Source of the DNA: Micromonospora sp. NBC_01740
GTDB taxonomy: Bacteria; Actinomycetota; Actinomycetes; Mycobacteriales; Micromonosporaceae
Direction of reading: 5' to 3'
Assembly (NCBI RefSeq): GCF_035920365.1
Contig: NZ_CP109150.1
Span: forward strand, 4,898,001 to 4,962,000
Length of the DNA stretch: 64,000 nucleotides
Shown here: in pieces, positions 23,929 to 33,005 of the stretch
Layout: every line of letters starts with the position of its first letter
How positions within the stretch are numbered: the stretch's first letter is position 1
The notes under the pieces: model-generated
The model's input: only the letters and a program-made list of their open reading frames with translations
Told to the model about the DNA's origin: nothing
Databases searched by the model: none
Program-made: the position numbers and the translations under genes

Positions 23929-24247
23929 GCGGTCGTCCCCTGTCGGTGTCTCGCGCCCGGTCCCGCACCGGACCCCCGGATGCGACCGCACGAGCACCAC
24001 CGTCCGTTGCGGCCCGCCGCCCGAGAGTGGTCGGCCCTGAGATCCTATATGGCAGGGAATCGATTTCTTCTGCGCGTCGTGGCCGCGCCCCGCGACGCAG
24101 CGTCGTCCGCCTGCCGCGTACGGCGCTGCGCCACACCGGCCGGCGGCACGCGTACCGCCGGCCGGTCCGGTCGCCGGGGGCGGGAAGCCACCCGGTGACC
24201 GGACCTGGACGCGGCGGTGTGTCGACGCCGCCTCGGCGGTGTCGGCG
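23929..24247. other. 319-bp intergenic region between lacI start and DUF4127 gene end
   Basis: It contains the operator at 24056 and probably the lacI promoter on the minus strand. Apart from that I see only GC-rich sequence without a credible gene. Confidence 0.6.
24056..24067 (-). promoter_or_regulatory. LacI-type operator O4 (autoregulatory)
   Basis: The plus strand reads GGAATCGATTTC. It sits 128 bp upstream of the lacI start, next to a possible -10 (TATAGG on the minus strand at about 24048-24043), so the operator would lie in the spacer of a weak lacI promoter. Confidence 0.6.
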
Positions 24248-26710
24248 TCAGCCGCAGGAGGCGGCGCGGCAGGTCACCTCGATCTCGTAGAGCCGGGCCT
24301 GCCGGTCCCGGCTGGCGAGGACGTCGAGGCGCACGGCGGTCGCGCGGACCGGCGTGAAGGTGTGCGTGGTGACCTGGGTCGTGTTCCCAGTGACCTCGTC
24401 GAGCACCCGCCAGGTGCCGTCGACCAGGCCGGAGATCCGGTACGACGTCAGCTCGTACCCGCCGTACTGGTGCAGCCGCACGGTGTCGACCAGTTCCGCA
24501 CCGACGAAGTCGATCCGCAGCCAGTGGCTGTCGGCCGGGTCGGTGATCCAGCGGCTACCGGAGCTGACCCGGTTGCCGTCGATCACGTGCGCCGGCATGT
24601 ACTGCCGCCACCAGCCCGACGCGCTGGCCTTCGCGCCCTCGGCGGCCAGTGCCACGTTGCGCCACACCGCACCGACGGTCGTGGTGGCGCTCGCGGTGAA
24701 CTGTCGGGGCTGGTCCGGCAACACCCCGTGCGCGGCGTCGACCCTGACGGTGGCGCTCTGCTCGGCCGCGAGCCCGCGTACCCCCACGGTCAACGGAACC
24801 TCCACCACCGCGAACGGCGCGAGGCGCACCTCGGTCGGCGCCGGGGCCACCCACCCCTCAGGTACGACGGCGCTGAGCTGTGCCGTCACCGGCGTGCCGA
24901 CGTCGTTGCGGAGCACCGCGGTGATCCGGGTGTCCACGTCCGAGTCCGGCCGGACCGTGGTGCGCAGGGGCAGGGCCGAGACGGTGAGCAGCGCACCGCG
25001 ATCGGTGGGGGCCGTGCTCAGGGCGAGCGTGGGGAAGGCCTCCAGCTCCTGGTAGCGCGACCAGGCCAGCGTCATCTGCCAGGACGTCAGCCGGTGCACG
25101 ACCGCCGTCACCTCGTGCCGGCCGTCGTTGCCGGCGCGGAGGGGAGTGCCGGCGAACTCGTCGGCGAAGAGCTGGTCGGCCAGCGCCCTGGTCCGCTGCA
25201 CCGCGAGCTGGTTGGCGCCCTCGAACACCTTCGTCATGTACTGCGGATCGTCGCCGTTGTCCCGGGCGTACGCCTGGACCTGGCTGAGCACCTGGTTGCG
25301 GTAGACGTCGGTGTGGGCCAGCTCCTGCAGCGTCAACTCGACGTGCGCGGTGGCGGCGTTCAGCAGGATGGCCTGGCGCGCCTGCTGGAAGGGGATCCCC
25401 TTCGACCTGCCCGGGAAATTGGGCAGGCGTCCGGTCCGGCTCGCCTGCAACAGCGCCGCGCGGACCACCGACTGGGAGATCGACAGACCGATGTTCCAGC
25501 CGGACCAGCCGGCGAGCTCCCCGAACCGGATCCGGGGGGCGAGCAGCGACCGCAGCTCGGCGTCCACCTTGCCGGCCAGCGCGTCGTCGCCGACCGCGAC
25601 GAGCCGGCCCCGGGCCACCGCGTCGTGGATCCGGTCGGCGAAGGGCTCCAGGTCTCCGCCCCCGGCGGTGTTCGCCATCAGCAGGATGTCGGCGTCGGGA
25701 CCGTCCGAGGATCGGGCGCCGAGGGTACGCACGTACTCGTCGACCAGGGTGGCGTAGGGGACGTCCTGGTAGGGCGCCACCCACTGTTCGCCCGGGGTGC
25801 GGGACCACTCGACGTCGACCGTCGGGGCGGCGCCGAGCCGTTCGGTGACGTGCTTGGCGACCAGCAGCGCGCCGAGGATGTCGGCGCCCGGGTAGATCCT
25901 GACCCGGTCCTGGACCCCGAGCTGGGCCGTGAGCGCGGCCAGGCCCGCCTTTTCCAGGCGGTGCGGGCCGTGCTCGGTGGCGTCGTCCTGGCCGAGGATC
26001 AGGTAGTCGATGGTGCCCTTGGCGACCCGTTCGATCATGTCCCGGTTGATCTGGTGGTCCCGGGCCCGGGCACAGAGGAAGTCCGCCTTGATCTCCTCGG
26101 GGATCTCGCTGGCGACCTGCTCGTACTCGGCCCGGCGCTCCTCCTGCCCGAGGTTCTCCACCTGGTCCATCAGGACGGCCCAGCGGCGGATGGGACCGGA
26201 GTGGATGCCCGGGTAGCTGCTGGTCGGCTCGATGGTGAGGCGCATGATCACGTCGAACGCGTACAGCGGCTTGTCGGGGTTGCTCCGCTTCACCTCGTCC
26301 AGCACGGCGAGCCGCCGCCGGGCGTCGGCCAGGCTGGTCTGGCAGGTCCGGGAGGCGACCAGGCCGCCGTAGGCGAGCATCGGGGCCGCGACGACCGAGC
26401 CGTCCGCGTCGGCGGCGGCCTTGCGCCACCAGGCGCCGACCGCGTCGGCCTGGCCGTAGGTGAAGTACTCGCCGAGCAGGTCCTTCGGGGGTGTGAGCGC
26501 CTCGTGTCCGCCGGCCTCGGCGACCGCGACGGGCGTGTGCGCGGTGAACGGCCGGTCGTCCAGCGGTACGACGGCGAGCCGGCCCAGGTTGGCCGGCGGC
26601 GCGGCGGCTGCGGCCGGGGTCCCCGCCGGGGCGACCGCGAAGGTGAGGGCCACCGCGGCGGCGGCGATCACGCTGAGGGTTCGAGGTGTCAGTCGTCTGG
26701 TGCGACGCAT
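24248..26710 (-). CDS. Secreted DUF4127 protein with C-terminal discoidin-like domain
   Basis: The product has 820 residues. A Sec-type signal peptide (about 1-38, ending AAAAAP) precedes a DUF4127 domain (about 45-540). Motifs shared with its paralogue at 28353 include VPLDDRPF, MLAYGGLVASR, YAFDVIMRLT, LGQDDATEHGPHR, YPGAD and LLMANTAGG. Then comes a beta-sandwich linker and a F5/8-type-C-like carbohydrate-binding domain (about 675-815) with WRQYMPAHVIDGN and DSHWLRIDF. The biochemical function of DUF4127 is unknown to me; the conserved Asp/His-rich motifs suggest a hydrolase. It is last in a three-gene operon, 53 bp after the preceding gene. The ATG at 26710 has only a weak ribosome site. 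Confidence 0.8.
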   Translation of the reverse strand: MRRTRRLTPRTLSVIAAAAVALTFAVAPAGTPAAAAAPPANLGRLAVVPLDDRPFTAHTPVAVAEAGGHEALTPPKDLLGEYFTYGQADAVGAWWRKAAADADGSVVAAPMLAYGGLVASRTCQTSLADARRRLAVLDEVKRSNPDKPLYAFDVIMRLTIEPTSSYPGIHSGPIRRWAVLMDQVENLGQEERRAEYEQVASEIPEEIKADFLCARARDHQINRDMIERVAKGTIDYLILGQDDATEHGPHRLEKAGLAALTAQLGVQDRVRIYPGADILGALLVAKHVTERLGAAPTVDVEWSRTPGEQWVAPYQDVPYATLVDEYVRTLGARSSDGPDADILLMANTAGGGDLEPFADRIHDAVARGRLVAVGDDALAGKVDAELRSLLAPRIRFGELAGWSGWNIGLSISQSVVRAALLQASRTGRLPNFPGRSKGIPFQQARQAILLNAATAHVELTLQELAHTDVYRNQVLSQVQAYARDNGDDPQYMTKVFEGANQLAVQRTRALADQLFADEFAGTPLRAGNDGRHEVTAVVHRLTSWQMTLAWSRYQELEAFPTLALSTAPTDRGALLTVSALPLRTTVRPDSDVDTRITAVLRNDVGTPVTAQLSAVVPEGWVAPAPTEVRLAPFAVVEVPLTVGVRGLAAEQSATVRVDAAHGVLPDQPRQFTASATTTVGAVWRNVALAAEGAKASASGWWRQYMPAHVIDGNRVSSGSRWITDPADSHWLRIDFVGAELVDTVRLHQYGGYELTSYRISGLVDGTWRVLDEVTGNTTQVTTHTFTPVRATAVRLDVLASRDRQARLYEIEVTCRAASCG

Positions 26711-26763
26711 CGGTTCACTTTCGTCATGGTGGTGGACGAGGTCATCGGGGATCGGTGGCGCGG

Positions 26764-28356
26764 TCACCGGGTGGCGGCGTACCCGACGGCCTTGAGGATG
26801 CCGAGGCCGTTGTGGGCGACCGGGAGGGTGCCCCGGGTGCCCTTGCACAGGTGTTCGGTCGTGTCGCTGTCACCGTCGAGGTCGTCGGCGTCGCGGGTGG
26901 GCAGGAACATCGCGGCCAGCGAACGGTCGAGCAGGGCGTAGAGCGCGTCCTGCCGGTCGGCCTGCTGCAACCGTTGGTAGCCGGCGGCGAACTTGGCCGG
27001 CACCAGCTCCTCGCGCAGCTCGGCGAGGATGCCGAAGCCGACGATGTCGTAGTACTTCGCCTCGGCGTTCTCGTTGGGCGGGGTGAGGCGGAAGAAGCCA
27101 CCGAAGGACAGGTGCGGGTCGTAGTCGCGGGCGTCACCCGTCGGCGTCGCACCCTGGTTGTCCGGTGGGTAGTACGGGTCCACGGCCCCGGACGCGGTGT
27201 CGTCGACGCAGTCGAGCGGGTCGCTGGCCGAGGCGGTGTGCCAGCCCGGGAGGCTGGTGTACGTGGTGTAGAGGGTCGTCACGGCGGCAGCCGCGGAACT
27301 GGCGCCGTTGAGCTGGCGTTCGTGGTCGTAGAGTCCGGCCAGCCCGTACTCGATCATGTCGGTGCCCAGGGTCCCGCCGGCGATCCGGCCGTCGGTGTAG
27401 GTGCAGGAGCCCTTGCGGTGCCACCGGTTGTCGCGGCAGTCCGCGCGGTACGCGCTTTGCGCCACCACGCGGTTCTGGCTGGTGGCGGGGGAGTCGAAGT
27501 CGAAGGTGTACCAGTCCGCGCCGAGCTGTAGTCCCGTGGTGAGGAACTGCCGGGCGGTGGCGGCCGACTGGCCGTACCGGTTGTCCGGCGGCGCGACGGC
27601 CGTCTGCAACCGCTGCATGAACGCGATCGCGGTGAGGTTCCAGGTGGAGATCGTCGAGTAGAGGTTGCTCCAGCTGGAGATCTGGTCGACATAGCCGCCC
27701 GGCGGGGTGGTGGGCTGGCCGAGTGCGTCGACGAACGGATGCACGCCATGGGTCAGGTAGTAGGCGCGTGGGTCCTGCATCCGGAGCAGGAACTCGCCGA
27801 TGCCGACGGCCGCGTCGAGGTACCCGGCGGTGCCGGTCGCCTGGTGGGCGGCCAGCAGCGCCTCTCCGCACGCCGCGTTGCCGAACGAGGTGAAGTAGCG
27901 GAGCTGGCCGTCCGGGGTGCTCGCCACCGCGTCGTCGAAGATCTTCGGCGCGTTCGGGTCCTTGGCGAGCCGGTGGGCGAGCACCGCGCCGGCGAACTCG
28001 TCGACGAGCGCGGTCTCCACGCTCGACAGGGACCGCTGCTCGTACGCCGCCCGCTGGTCGAGGTAGACCGAGATGAACTGGAGCGAGGTGCAGGCGGCGG
28101 TGCTCTGCCGCGGCCCGCCGATCGTGCACGGGCTCGCCGTGGTGCAGGTCTTGCCGGCGATCGCCAGCTGGTCGCCGTGGACGTGTTCGATGTCCCGGCG
28201 CAACCCGTTGCGGACCCCGTCGTGTGAGGCCACCAGCCAGTCGAAGTAGCTGTCGACGAGCGGGACCGGGGTGGCGGCGACGGCCGGGGCGGTCGGGACC
28301 GGCGTCGCGGCGGCGACGACGAGCGCGGCCAGCAGCGCGGCCGCCCGCGCCCTCAC
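26764..28356 (-). CDS. Secreted protein of unknown function within the DUF4127 operon
   Basis: The product has 530 residues with a signal peptide (about 1-28, ending AVAATP). I do not recognise its family. The mature protein is rich in aromatic and helical segments (for example ISSWSNLYSTISTWNLTAIAFMQRL), has several cysteine pairs (KTCTTASPCTI, ADCRDNRW and GSCTYTD) and ends with NGLGILKAVGY. The helical repeats are compatible with an alpha/alpha-barrel of glycosidase or lyase type, but this is only a guess. The GTG start at 28356 overlaps the stop of the upstream DUF4127 gene (GTGA), so translation is coupled. The two products are therefore probably needed together. Confidence 0.65.
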   Translation of the reverse strand: MRARAAALLAALVVAAATPVPTAPAVAATPVPLVDSYFDWLVASHDGVRNGLRRDIEHVHGDQLAIAGKTCTTASPCTIGGPRQSTAACTSLQFISVYLDQRAAYEQRSLSSVETALVDEFAGAVLAHRLAKDPNAPKIFDDAVASTPDGQLRYFTSFGNAACGEALLAAHQATGTAGYLDAAVGIGEFLLRMQDPRAYYLTHGVHPFVDALGQPTTPPGGYVDQISSWSNLYSTISTWNLTAIAFMQRLQTAVAPPDNRYGQSAATARQFLTTGLQLGADWYTFDFDSPATSQNRVVAQSAYRADCRDNRWHRKGSCTYTDGRIAGGTLGTDMIEYGLAGLYDHERQLNGASSAAAAVTTLYTTYTSLPGWHTASASDPLDCVDDTASGAVDPYYPPDNQGATPTGDARDYDPHLSFGGFFRLTPPNENAEAKYYDIVGFGILAELREELVPAKFAAGYQRLQQADRQDALYALLDRSLAAMFLPTRDADDLDGDSDTTEHLCKGTRGTLPVAHNGLGILKAVGYAATR

Positions 28357-30059
28357 CGTCGTCCCCGATCCGGGGTCAGGACGATCCGGGGCTCGGCGGC
28401 GATCTCGCCGGTGCGGTTCCAGGGCAGGTAGAGGTGCCAGGCGTCGAGCCGGTCCACGCGGGCGGTCACCGGCGCCCGTCCGTCGCTGCCGAGGGCGAGC
28501 GTGGCCCCGGCGAACTCGTCGGCGAACAGCTTCTCCGCGTGCGGGACGGTGTTGTCGACCGCATAGGCGTTGATCTCGGCGAAGTGGGTGGCGATGTTCT
28601 GCGGGTCCGGCTCACCCAGCGCGGACGCGTAGGCGGTGGTGGCGGTGCGGACGTTCGAGGCGCGGTACGAGTCGGTCTGCACCAGTTCCGAGATGGACAA
28701 CTCGATGGTGGCTCGGGCCGCGTCGTGCAGGAGTGCCCGCCGGGCGGCCAGGACCGGCTCACCGACGGTGCGGGGCGCGCCGGGCGGCAGGTCACCGCGG
28801 AGCGAGCGTTGCCGCAGAGCCCAGCGGGACGTCGCCTGGGCGAGGCTGATGCCGATGTTCCAGCCGGAGTAGCCGGCCAGCTCGACGTACCGGATCCGGC
28901 CGTTGAGCAGGGACAGCAGCCGCCGGTCGGAGTGCCCGGCGATGGCGTCGTCGCCGAGGGCCACGAGGCGTCCGGCCCGGACGTGGGCCACCAGGCGGTC
29001 GGCGAACGGCGCCACCGACGCGGAACTGCCGCCCGTGTTGGCCATCAGGACCAGGTCGGCCTGCTCCGGCCGGTCCGCGACCGTCCCGCCGAGGATGTCG
29101 ACGTAGCCCTTGACGAGCTGGGCGTACGGGATGTTCTGGTAGGGCGCGGTCCACTCCTCGCCGGGCACCCGGGAGTACTCGACGCTGACCCGGGGGCGCA
29201 CGTCGGCGTCCCTGACGGTGATCTTGGCAATGAGCAGGGCGGCCACCACGTCGGCGCCCGGGTAGATCACCACCCGGTCGCCGACGCCGAGTTCGGCGAT
29301 GCGGGCGGCGAGTGCCTGGGACTCGGGTCGATGCAGGCCGTGGCCGGTGGCGTCGTCCTGGCCCACCACGAGGAAGTCGAAGATCCCGTCGGCCGCCCAT
29401 TCGATCATCGTCAGGTTGATCCGGTGGTTGCGCGCCCGGGTGGCCAGGTAGTCGTCGCGCACGTCGGCCGGGATCTGGGACTCCAGCGCGTCGAGCTGCG
29501 GGCGCTTCTCCACCATCCCGAGGTTGTCGACCTCGTCCTTCACCGTGGCCCAGGCCCGCAGCTCGTTGCGCCACGGCCCCTCGGGGGTGAGCCGCATGAT
29601 GGTGTCGAAGGCGTAGAGCCGCCGGTGTGGGCGGCGCTGTCGGACGGTCCGTACCGCCGCCAGCCGGGCGAACGCCTCGGCCTCCGGCACGGAGCTGTTG
29701 CGGGAGTTGAGCAGTCCACCGTAGGCGAGCATCGGTAGGGCGACGACCAGCGCGTCCGCCTGCGTGGTGGACGAGGTGAGCCACTGGCCGACGGCGCGGC
29801 CGTCGCCGGGGGTGAAGTGCCGCCCCAGGGTCTCCCGAAGCGGCAGGAGGGTGTCGTAGCCGGCGCCGGTGGCGATCTGTTGCGGGGCGTACCAGGTGTA
29901 GGGCCGGTCGTCGAGCGGGACCAGGGCGATCGTGCCGAGCCGTGGGGTCTTCTGCCGGGCGTGCGCCGGCGGACCGAGGGCGGTGAGGCCGGTGCCGGCG
30001 AGGCCGGTGAGGCCGGCGGCCCGGAGAAGGCCACGGCGGGACAGGGCGTGATCAGGCAT
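28353..30059 (-). CDS. Tat-exported DUF4127 family protein
   Basis: The product has 568 residues. A twin-arginine signal (LSRRGLLRAAG, cleavage near residue 32 after AHA) is followed by one DUF4127 domain covering the rest. It shares with the paralogue at 24248 the segments VPLDDRPY, MLAYGGLLNSR, YAFDTIMRLT, VGQDDATGHGLHR, YPGAD, LMANTGG and VALGDDAIAGH. It lacks the extra C-terminal binding domain. The ATG at 30059 has a GAGGAG site. It is the first gene of the operon and faces a lacI-family gene across 187 bp that contain a perfect palindrome. Its substrate is unknown; a glycan is plausible given the LacI control. Confidence 0.78.
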   Translation of the reverse strand: MPDHALSRRGLLRAAGLTGLAGTGLTALGPPAHARQKTPRLGTIALVPLDDRPYTWYAPQQIATGAGYDTLLPLRETLGRHFTPGDGRAVGQWLTSSTTQADALVVALPMLAYGGLLNSRNSSVPEAEAFARLAAVRTVRQRRPHRRLYAFDTIMRLTPEGPWRNELRAWATVKDEVDNLGMVEKRPQLDALESQIPADVRDDYLATRARNHRINLTMIEWAADGIFDFLVVGQDDATGHGLHRPESQALAARIAELGVGDRVVIYPGADVVAALLIAKITVRDADVRPRVSVEYSRVPGEEWTAPYQNIPYAQLVKGYVDILGGTVADRPEQADLVLMANTGGSSASVAPFADRLVAHVRAGRLVALGDDAIAGHSDRRLLSLLNGRIRYVELAGYSGWNIGISLAQATSRWALRQRSLRGDLPPGAPRTVGEPVLAARRALLHDAARATIELSISELVQTDSYRASNVRTATTAYASALGEPDPQNIATHFAEINAYAVDNTVPHAEKLFADEFAGATLALGSDGRAPVTARVDRLDAWHLYLPWNRTGEIAAEPRIVLTPDRGRR

Positions 30060-30091
30060 GTCGGCTCCTCGCGTTGCCGGGGGATGCGCTG

Positions 30092-30121
30092 AGTCTTGGA
30101 TCAGCGAGAGGCCCGGGTCAA
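30092..30121 (-). promoter_or_regulatory. Probable promoter of the DUF4127 operon
   Basis: On the minus strand TTGACC (30121-30116) is followed after 17 bases by CAAGAC, or after 18 by AAGACT. It would give a leader of about 27 bases before the ATG at 30059. Confidence 0.4.
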
Positions 30122-30135
30122 TACCGCCGGAGGCC

Positions 30136-30149
30136 GTAATACGTATTAC
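30136..30149. promoter_or_regulatory. Perfect 14-bp palindrome, probable LacI-family operator
   Basis: GTAATACGTATTAC is perfectly symmetric around a central CG, the usual format for LacI-type sites. It lies between the divergent promoters of the DUF4127 operon and the lacI-family gene, about 14 bp from each -35 box. It differs from the GAAATCGATTTC operators of the neighbouring locus. Confidence 0.65.
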
Positions 30150-30164
30150 TGCGTCCGTCGGCCC

Positions 30165-30194
30165 TTGACACCGGTTCTGCGGGCCGGGCAGCAT
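30165..30194 (+). promoter_or_regulatory. Probable promoter of the second lacI-family gene
   Basis: TTGACA at 30165-30170, then CAGCAT at 30189-30194 (18-base spacer). The -10 is weak. Confidence 0.4.
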
Positions 30195-30246
30195 CCTCCG
30201 CGACAACCATCGGCGATACGTGATGCTGAGAAGGTGGCCGATATCC

Positions 30247-31305
30247 GTGTCCGCAGGGCGGGGCAGGCTGACGCAGCACGAGATCGCGCGGATGGCCGGA
30301 GTGAGTCAGACGACGGTGTCGCTCGTGCTCAACGACCGGACCGAGGCGGCCTGGCGGATCGCCCCGGAGACCCGGGAACGGGTGCTGCGCGTCATCCGCG
30401 AGACGGGCTACGTCGCCGACCCGCTCGCCCGGCGGCTGCTGCAACAGCACAACCAGATCCTGGGCGTGTTCACCTACGAGTCGGTGTTCCCGAGCACCAG
30501 CGCGAACTTCTACCACCCGTTCATGTCCGGCATCGAGGCGTGCGCGGAGAGCATCGGGTGCGACCTGCTGCTGTTCACCAGCGCCCCCGTGAGCGGCGGC
30601 AGCCGCCGGATCTTCCACGACAACAACCGCATCCGGCTCGCCGACGGTTGCGTGCTGCTCGGTCGGGAGATCCCCCGCGACGAGCTGGCCCGGATGGTCG
30701 CCGGGGACATGCCCTTCGTGTCCGTCGGTCGACGCGACGACGCCCACCTGCCGTCCGGGGCGGGCGGTCCGGTGCCCTACGTCGGCGCGGACTACGCCCG
30801 GGCCACCGCCACCCTCGTCCATCGCGCCGTCGGCCTCGGGCACCGGGCGCTGGCGTACGTGGGCGCCGGCGCCGGGGCCGAGTCCGCCACCGACCGGCTC
30901 GCCGGCTTCACCGCCGCGGTCCGGGAGACCGGTGTGGACGGCCGGCACGAGCCGGTCGGCGACAGGACCACGGCGGAGCTGCTCGACGCACTGCGCGCGG
31001 CCCGGGTCACCGCCGTCCTCTGCGAGGAACTGGTCGAGGCGGTGGCGGTGGCCGAGGCGGCGCGGGCCCGGGGCATGTCCGTGCCCGGCGACCTGTCCCT
31101 GGTGGCCCTCGGCGATCCCACCCGGCAGGCCGAGACCGACCTCGACTTCACGGGCTTCCACATCGCCCGCAGGGAGATGGGCTGGCAGGCCATCGAGGTG
31201 CTCGACGACATCCTGCACGGCCGCGACAGCGACCACCAGCGGCTGCTGCCCTGCACCCTGGTCGAGGGCGAGACCCTCGGGCCCCCGGTGACCGGCCGGG
31301 CGTGA
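30247..31305 (+). CDS. LacI-family transcriptional regulator (DUF4127 locus)
   Basis: The product has 352 residues from the GTG at 30247, which has an AAGGTGG site about 9 bases away. An upstream GTG-ATG pair at 30220-30225 is possible but lacks a ribosome site. The helix-turn-helix reads LTQHEIARMAGVSQTTVSLVLND, followed by a sugar-binding-like effector domain ending in LVALGDPTRQAETDLDFTGFHIARREMG. It is divergent from the DUF4127 operon, with a perfect palindrome between them, so it very likely represses that operon in response to a ligand derived from its substrate. It is clearly distinct from the LacI protein at 22876. Confidence 0.88.
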   Translation: MSAGRGRLTQHEIARMAGVSQTTVSLVLNDRTEAAWRIAPETRERVLRVIRETGYVADPLARRLLQQHNQILGVFTYESVFPSTSANFYHPFMSGIEACAESIGCDLLLFTSAPVSGGSRRIFHDNNRIRLADGCVLLGREIPRDELARMVAGDMPFVSVGRRDDAHLPSGAGGPVPYVGADYARATATLVHRAVGLGHRALAYVGAGAGAESATDRLAGFTAAVRETGVDGRHEPVGDRTTAELLDALRAARVTAVLCEELVEAVAVAEAARARGMSVPGDLSLVALGDPTRQAETDLDFTGFHIARREMGWQAIEVLDDILHGRDSDHQRLLPCTLVEGETLGPPVTGRA

Positions 31306-31324
31306 CCGACCACCGGAGGGCGCC

Positions 31325-31621
31325 GTGGGCGGGGCGCGGGACGTGACGCCGGGCGGCGCGGACGACCTCGCGGGGGACACCGCTCGGACCATCGGGCTGG
31401 CGAGCCGGATCCTGCTCGCCTACTTCGACGACGACATGGGCCAGGTCGCCGCCCTGGTCAACCCCCGGCCGCAGGAGGCGGTCGAGGCGCTGATCATCCT
31501 GGCCCAGTCGGCGATGGTGCAGGCCACCGGCGGGCCCGCCGAGGCGATCACCAGGCTGCGCGAGTTCGCCGTACGGGCCGAGATCGAACTGGGTGAGAAC
31601 TACCCGGATCGACGGCGCTGA
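31325..31621 (+). CDS. Small protein of unknown function
   Basis: The product has 98 residues, is predicted cytoplasmic and mostly helical, with no signal peptide or recognisable domain. It starts at GTG 31325, 19 bp after the lacI-family stop, behind a strong GGAGGG site, so it is likely co-transcribed with that regulator. It has an Ala/Val-rich helix (QEAVEALIILAQSAMVQATGG) followed by a charged C-terminus. I cannot assign a function. Confidence 0.6.
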   Translation: MGGARDVTPGGADDLAGDTARTIGLASRILLAYFDDDMGQVAALVNPRPQEAVEALIILAQSAMVQATGGPAEAITRLREFAVRAEIELGENYPDRRR

Positions 31622-31636
31622 CCCGGCAGCGTACGG

Positions 31637-32902
31637 TCAGGCGCGGGTGATGCGTACCGCGTCGGCGACCACGTAGCCGCTGCCGCTGGTCCAGCGGCTC
31701 ACCCCGACCTTGTTGCCGTCGCCGGCCGCGAGCGTGAAGACGCCGATCGACACCCACCGTCCACCGTTGACGCGCTGGTCGACCGTCACCGACCGGTTGC
31801 CCGAGGCGGTGGCGACGACGTACGGCGTCTGGGCGTTGTATCCGGGGTCGGCGGGGTACCAGACCGAGATCTCGTAGGTCCCCGTCTCGGGGACGTTCGC
31901 CCGGTACCAGGCGACGTCGCTGGCCGAGGTCGGGTTCGCGAACCGGTAGTCGGTGCCGAAGCGCTGCCCGGAGTACGACGACGTGCTCCAGTTGGCGCCC
32001 GCCGTGAACCGGCCGGACGTGGTGTTGTCGATAGTGGTGGTCCACTGCTGCGGGGGCGGCTGCTGCGACGTGCTCACGTCCAGGTAGTTGCGGTCGATCT
32101 TCATCGTCACGCCGCCCCAGGTCTCCGTCACGTCCCCGGCGTACTGGTGCAGCCGCTGGTGGTTCGCGTAGTAGGCGTCGGAGCAGTAGCTCCCGGCGTC
32201 GGTGTCGGCCACGCCGTTCCACCAGGCGATCCAGATCTGGTCCAGCCTGGTGTAGCTCGCGTTGTTGTACTCCAGGCAGACGTCCTTGATGCCCGAGGAT
32301 CCGCTGGAGTACATGCCGGCCAGGTAGCCCTTGGTGTGCAACCGCTCGACCCAGCCGGACAGGAACGACAGCACCGCGGCGCGGCACGACGCGGTCGTCG
32401 GGTAGTGCTCGATGTCGTTGTAGATGGTGCTGCCGGCGCCGATGCCCAGCGCCTGCGCGGCGCTGGCGGCGCTGTCGGCGGCGGTGCGGCCCTGCGAGCG
32501 CGCGGTGGCGGGGTCGGCGGACATCTTCGGCGCGCGGGTGCCGCAGGGGGCCTGGTAGCCGAGTTCGATGGGGATCAGCCGCCAGCCGTTGGCGACCTGG
32601 TTGGCGACCCAGGTCGCCGTCAGGTTGGGCTGCGCGCAGGTCCGGCTGGCCCCGCTGATGTAGATGCCCACCGCGCGGTACGGCGAGCTGGCCCGCCAGG
32701 CGTTCATCGCCGACTGCGACGGGGCGGTGCAGGTGTCGAAGCCCTTGCCGACGAAGGTGCCGGGCTGCGGACCGACGGCGGACACCGCCACGGACTGCGG
32801 CTGCGGGGCCGGCGCCGACTCGGCCACGGCCGCAGAGCCGAGCGTGACGGTGAGCCCCGCCGCGGTGGCGAGGCCCAGCAGCCAGGTGGTGGTCCTTCTC
32901 AT
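31637..32902 (-). CDS. Secreted DUF1906 glycoside-hydrolase-like protein with golvesin-like C-domain
   Basis: The product has 421 residues. The signal peptide covers about 1-28. Residues about 45-275 form a DUF1906/Rv2525c-like TIM-barrel domain that starts with GKGFDTCTAPSQSAMNAW and contains YNDIEHY and the WIAWWNG strand. The C-terminal region (about 285-421) resembles the golvesin/xanthan-lyase binding module: FTAGANWSTSSYSGQRFGTDYRFANP and YEISVWYPADPGYN. The domain is thought to act on cell-wall glycans, but no clear activity is established. It is a single gene with a GGGAG site before the ATG at 32902 and a possible TTGCCA/TAAAAG promoter at 32980-32953 on the minus strand. It is convergent with 31325-31621, leaving only 15 bp between the stops. 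Confidence 0.82.
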   Translation of the reverse strand: MRRTTTWLLGLATAAGLTVTLGSAAVAESAPAPQPQSVAVSAVGPQPGTFVGKGFDTCTAPSQSAMNAWRASSPYRAVGIYISGASRTCAQPNLTATWVANQVANGWRLIPIELGYQAPCGTRAPKMSADPATARSQGRTAADSAASAAQALGIGAGSTIYNDIEHYPTTASCRAAVLSFLSGWVERLHTKGYLAGMYSSGSSGIKDVCLEYNNASYTRLDQIWIAWWNGVADTDAGSYCSDAYYANHQRLHQYAGDVTETWGGVTMKIDRNYLDVSTSQQPPPQQWTTTIDNTTSGRFTAGANWSTSSYSGQRFGTDYRFANPTSASDVAWYRANVPETGTYEISVWYPADPGYNAQTPYVVATASGNRSVTVDQRVNGGRWVSIGVFTLAAGDGNKVGVSRWTSGSGYVVADAVRITRA

Positions 32903-32952
32903 CCCGGTCTCCCTCGAAGGTTTTCTTGCACGAGGTTGAAGTCAGTGAAGAA

Positions 32953-32980
32953 CTTTTACACACCCATCGAAGGTTGGCAA
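32953..32980 (-). promoter_or_regulatory. Possible promoter of the DUF1906 gene
   Basis: On the minus strand TTGCCA (32980-32975) is followed after 16 bases by TAAAAG (32958-32953), about 50 bp upstream of the start, in a locally AT-richer stretch. Confidence 0.4.
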
Positions 32981-33005
32981 TAGTGTCAGATTGGTGACGC
33001 GTCGG

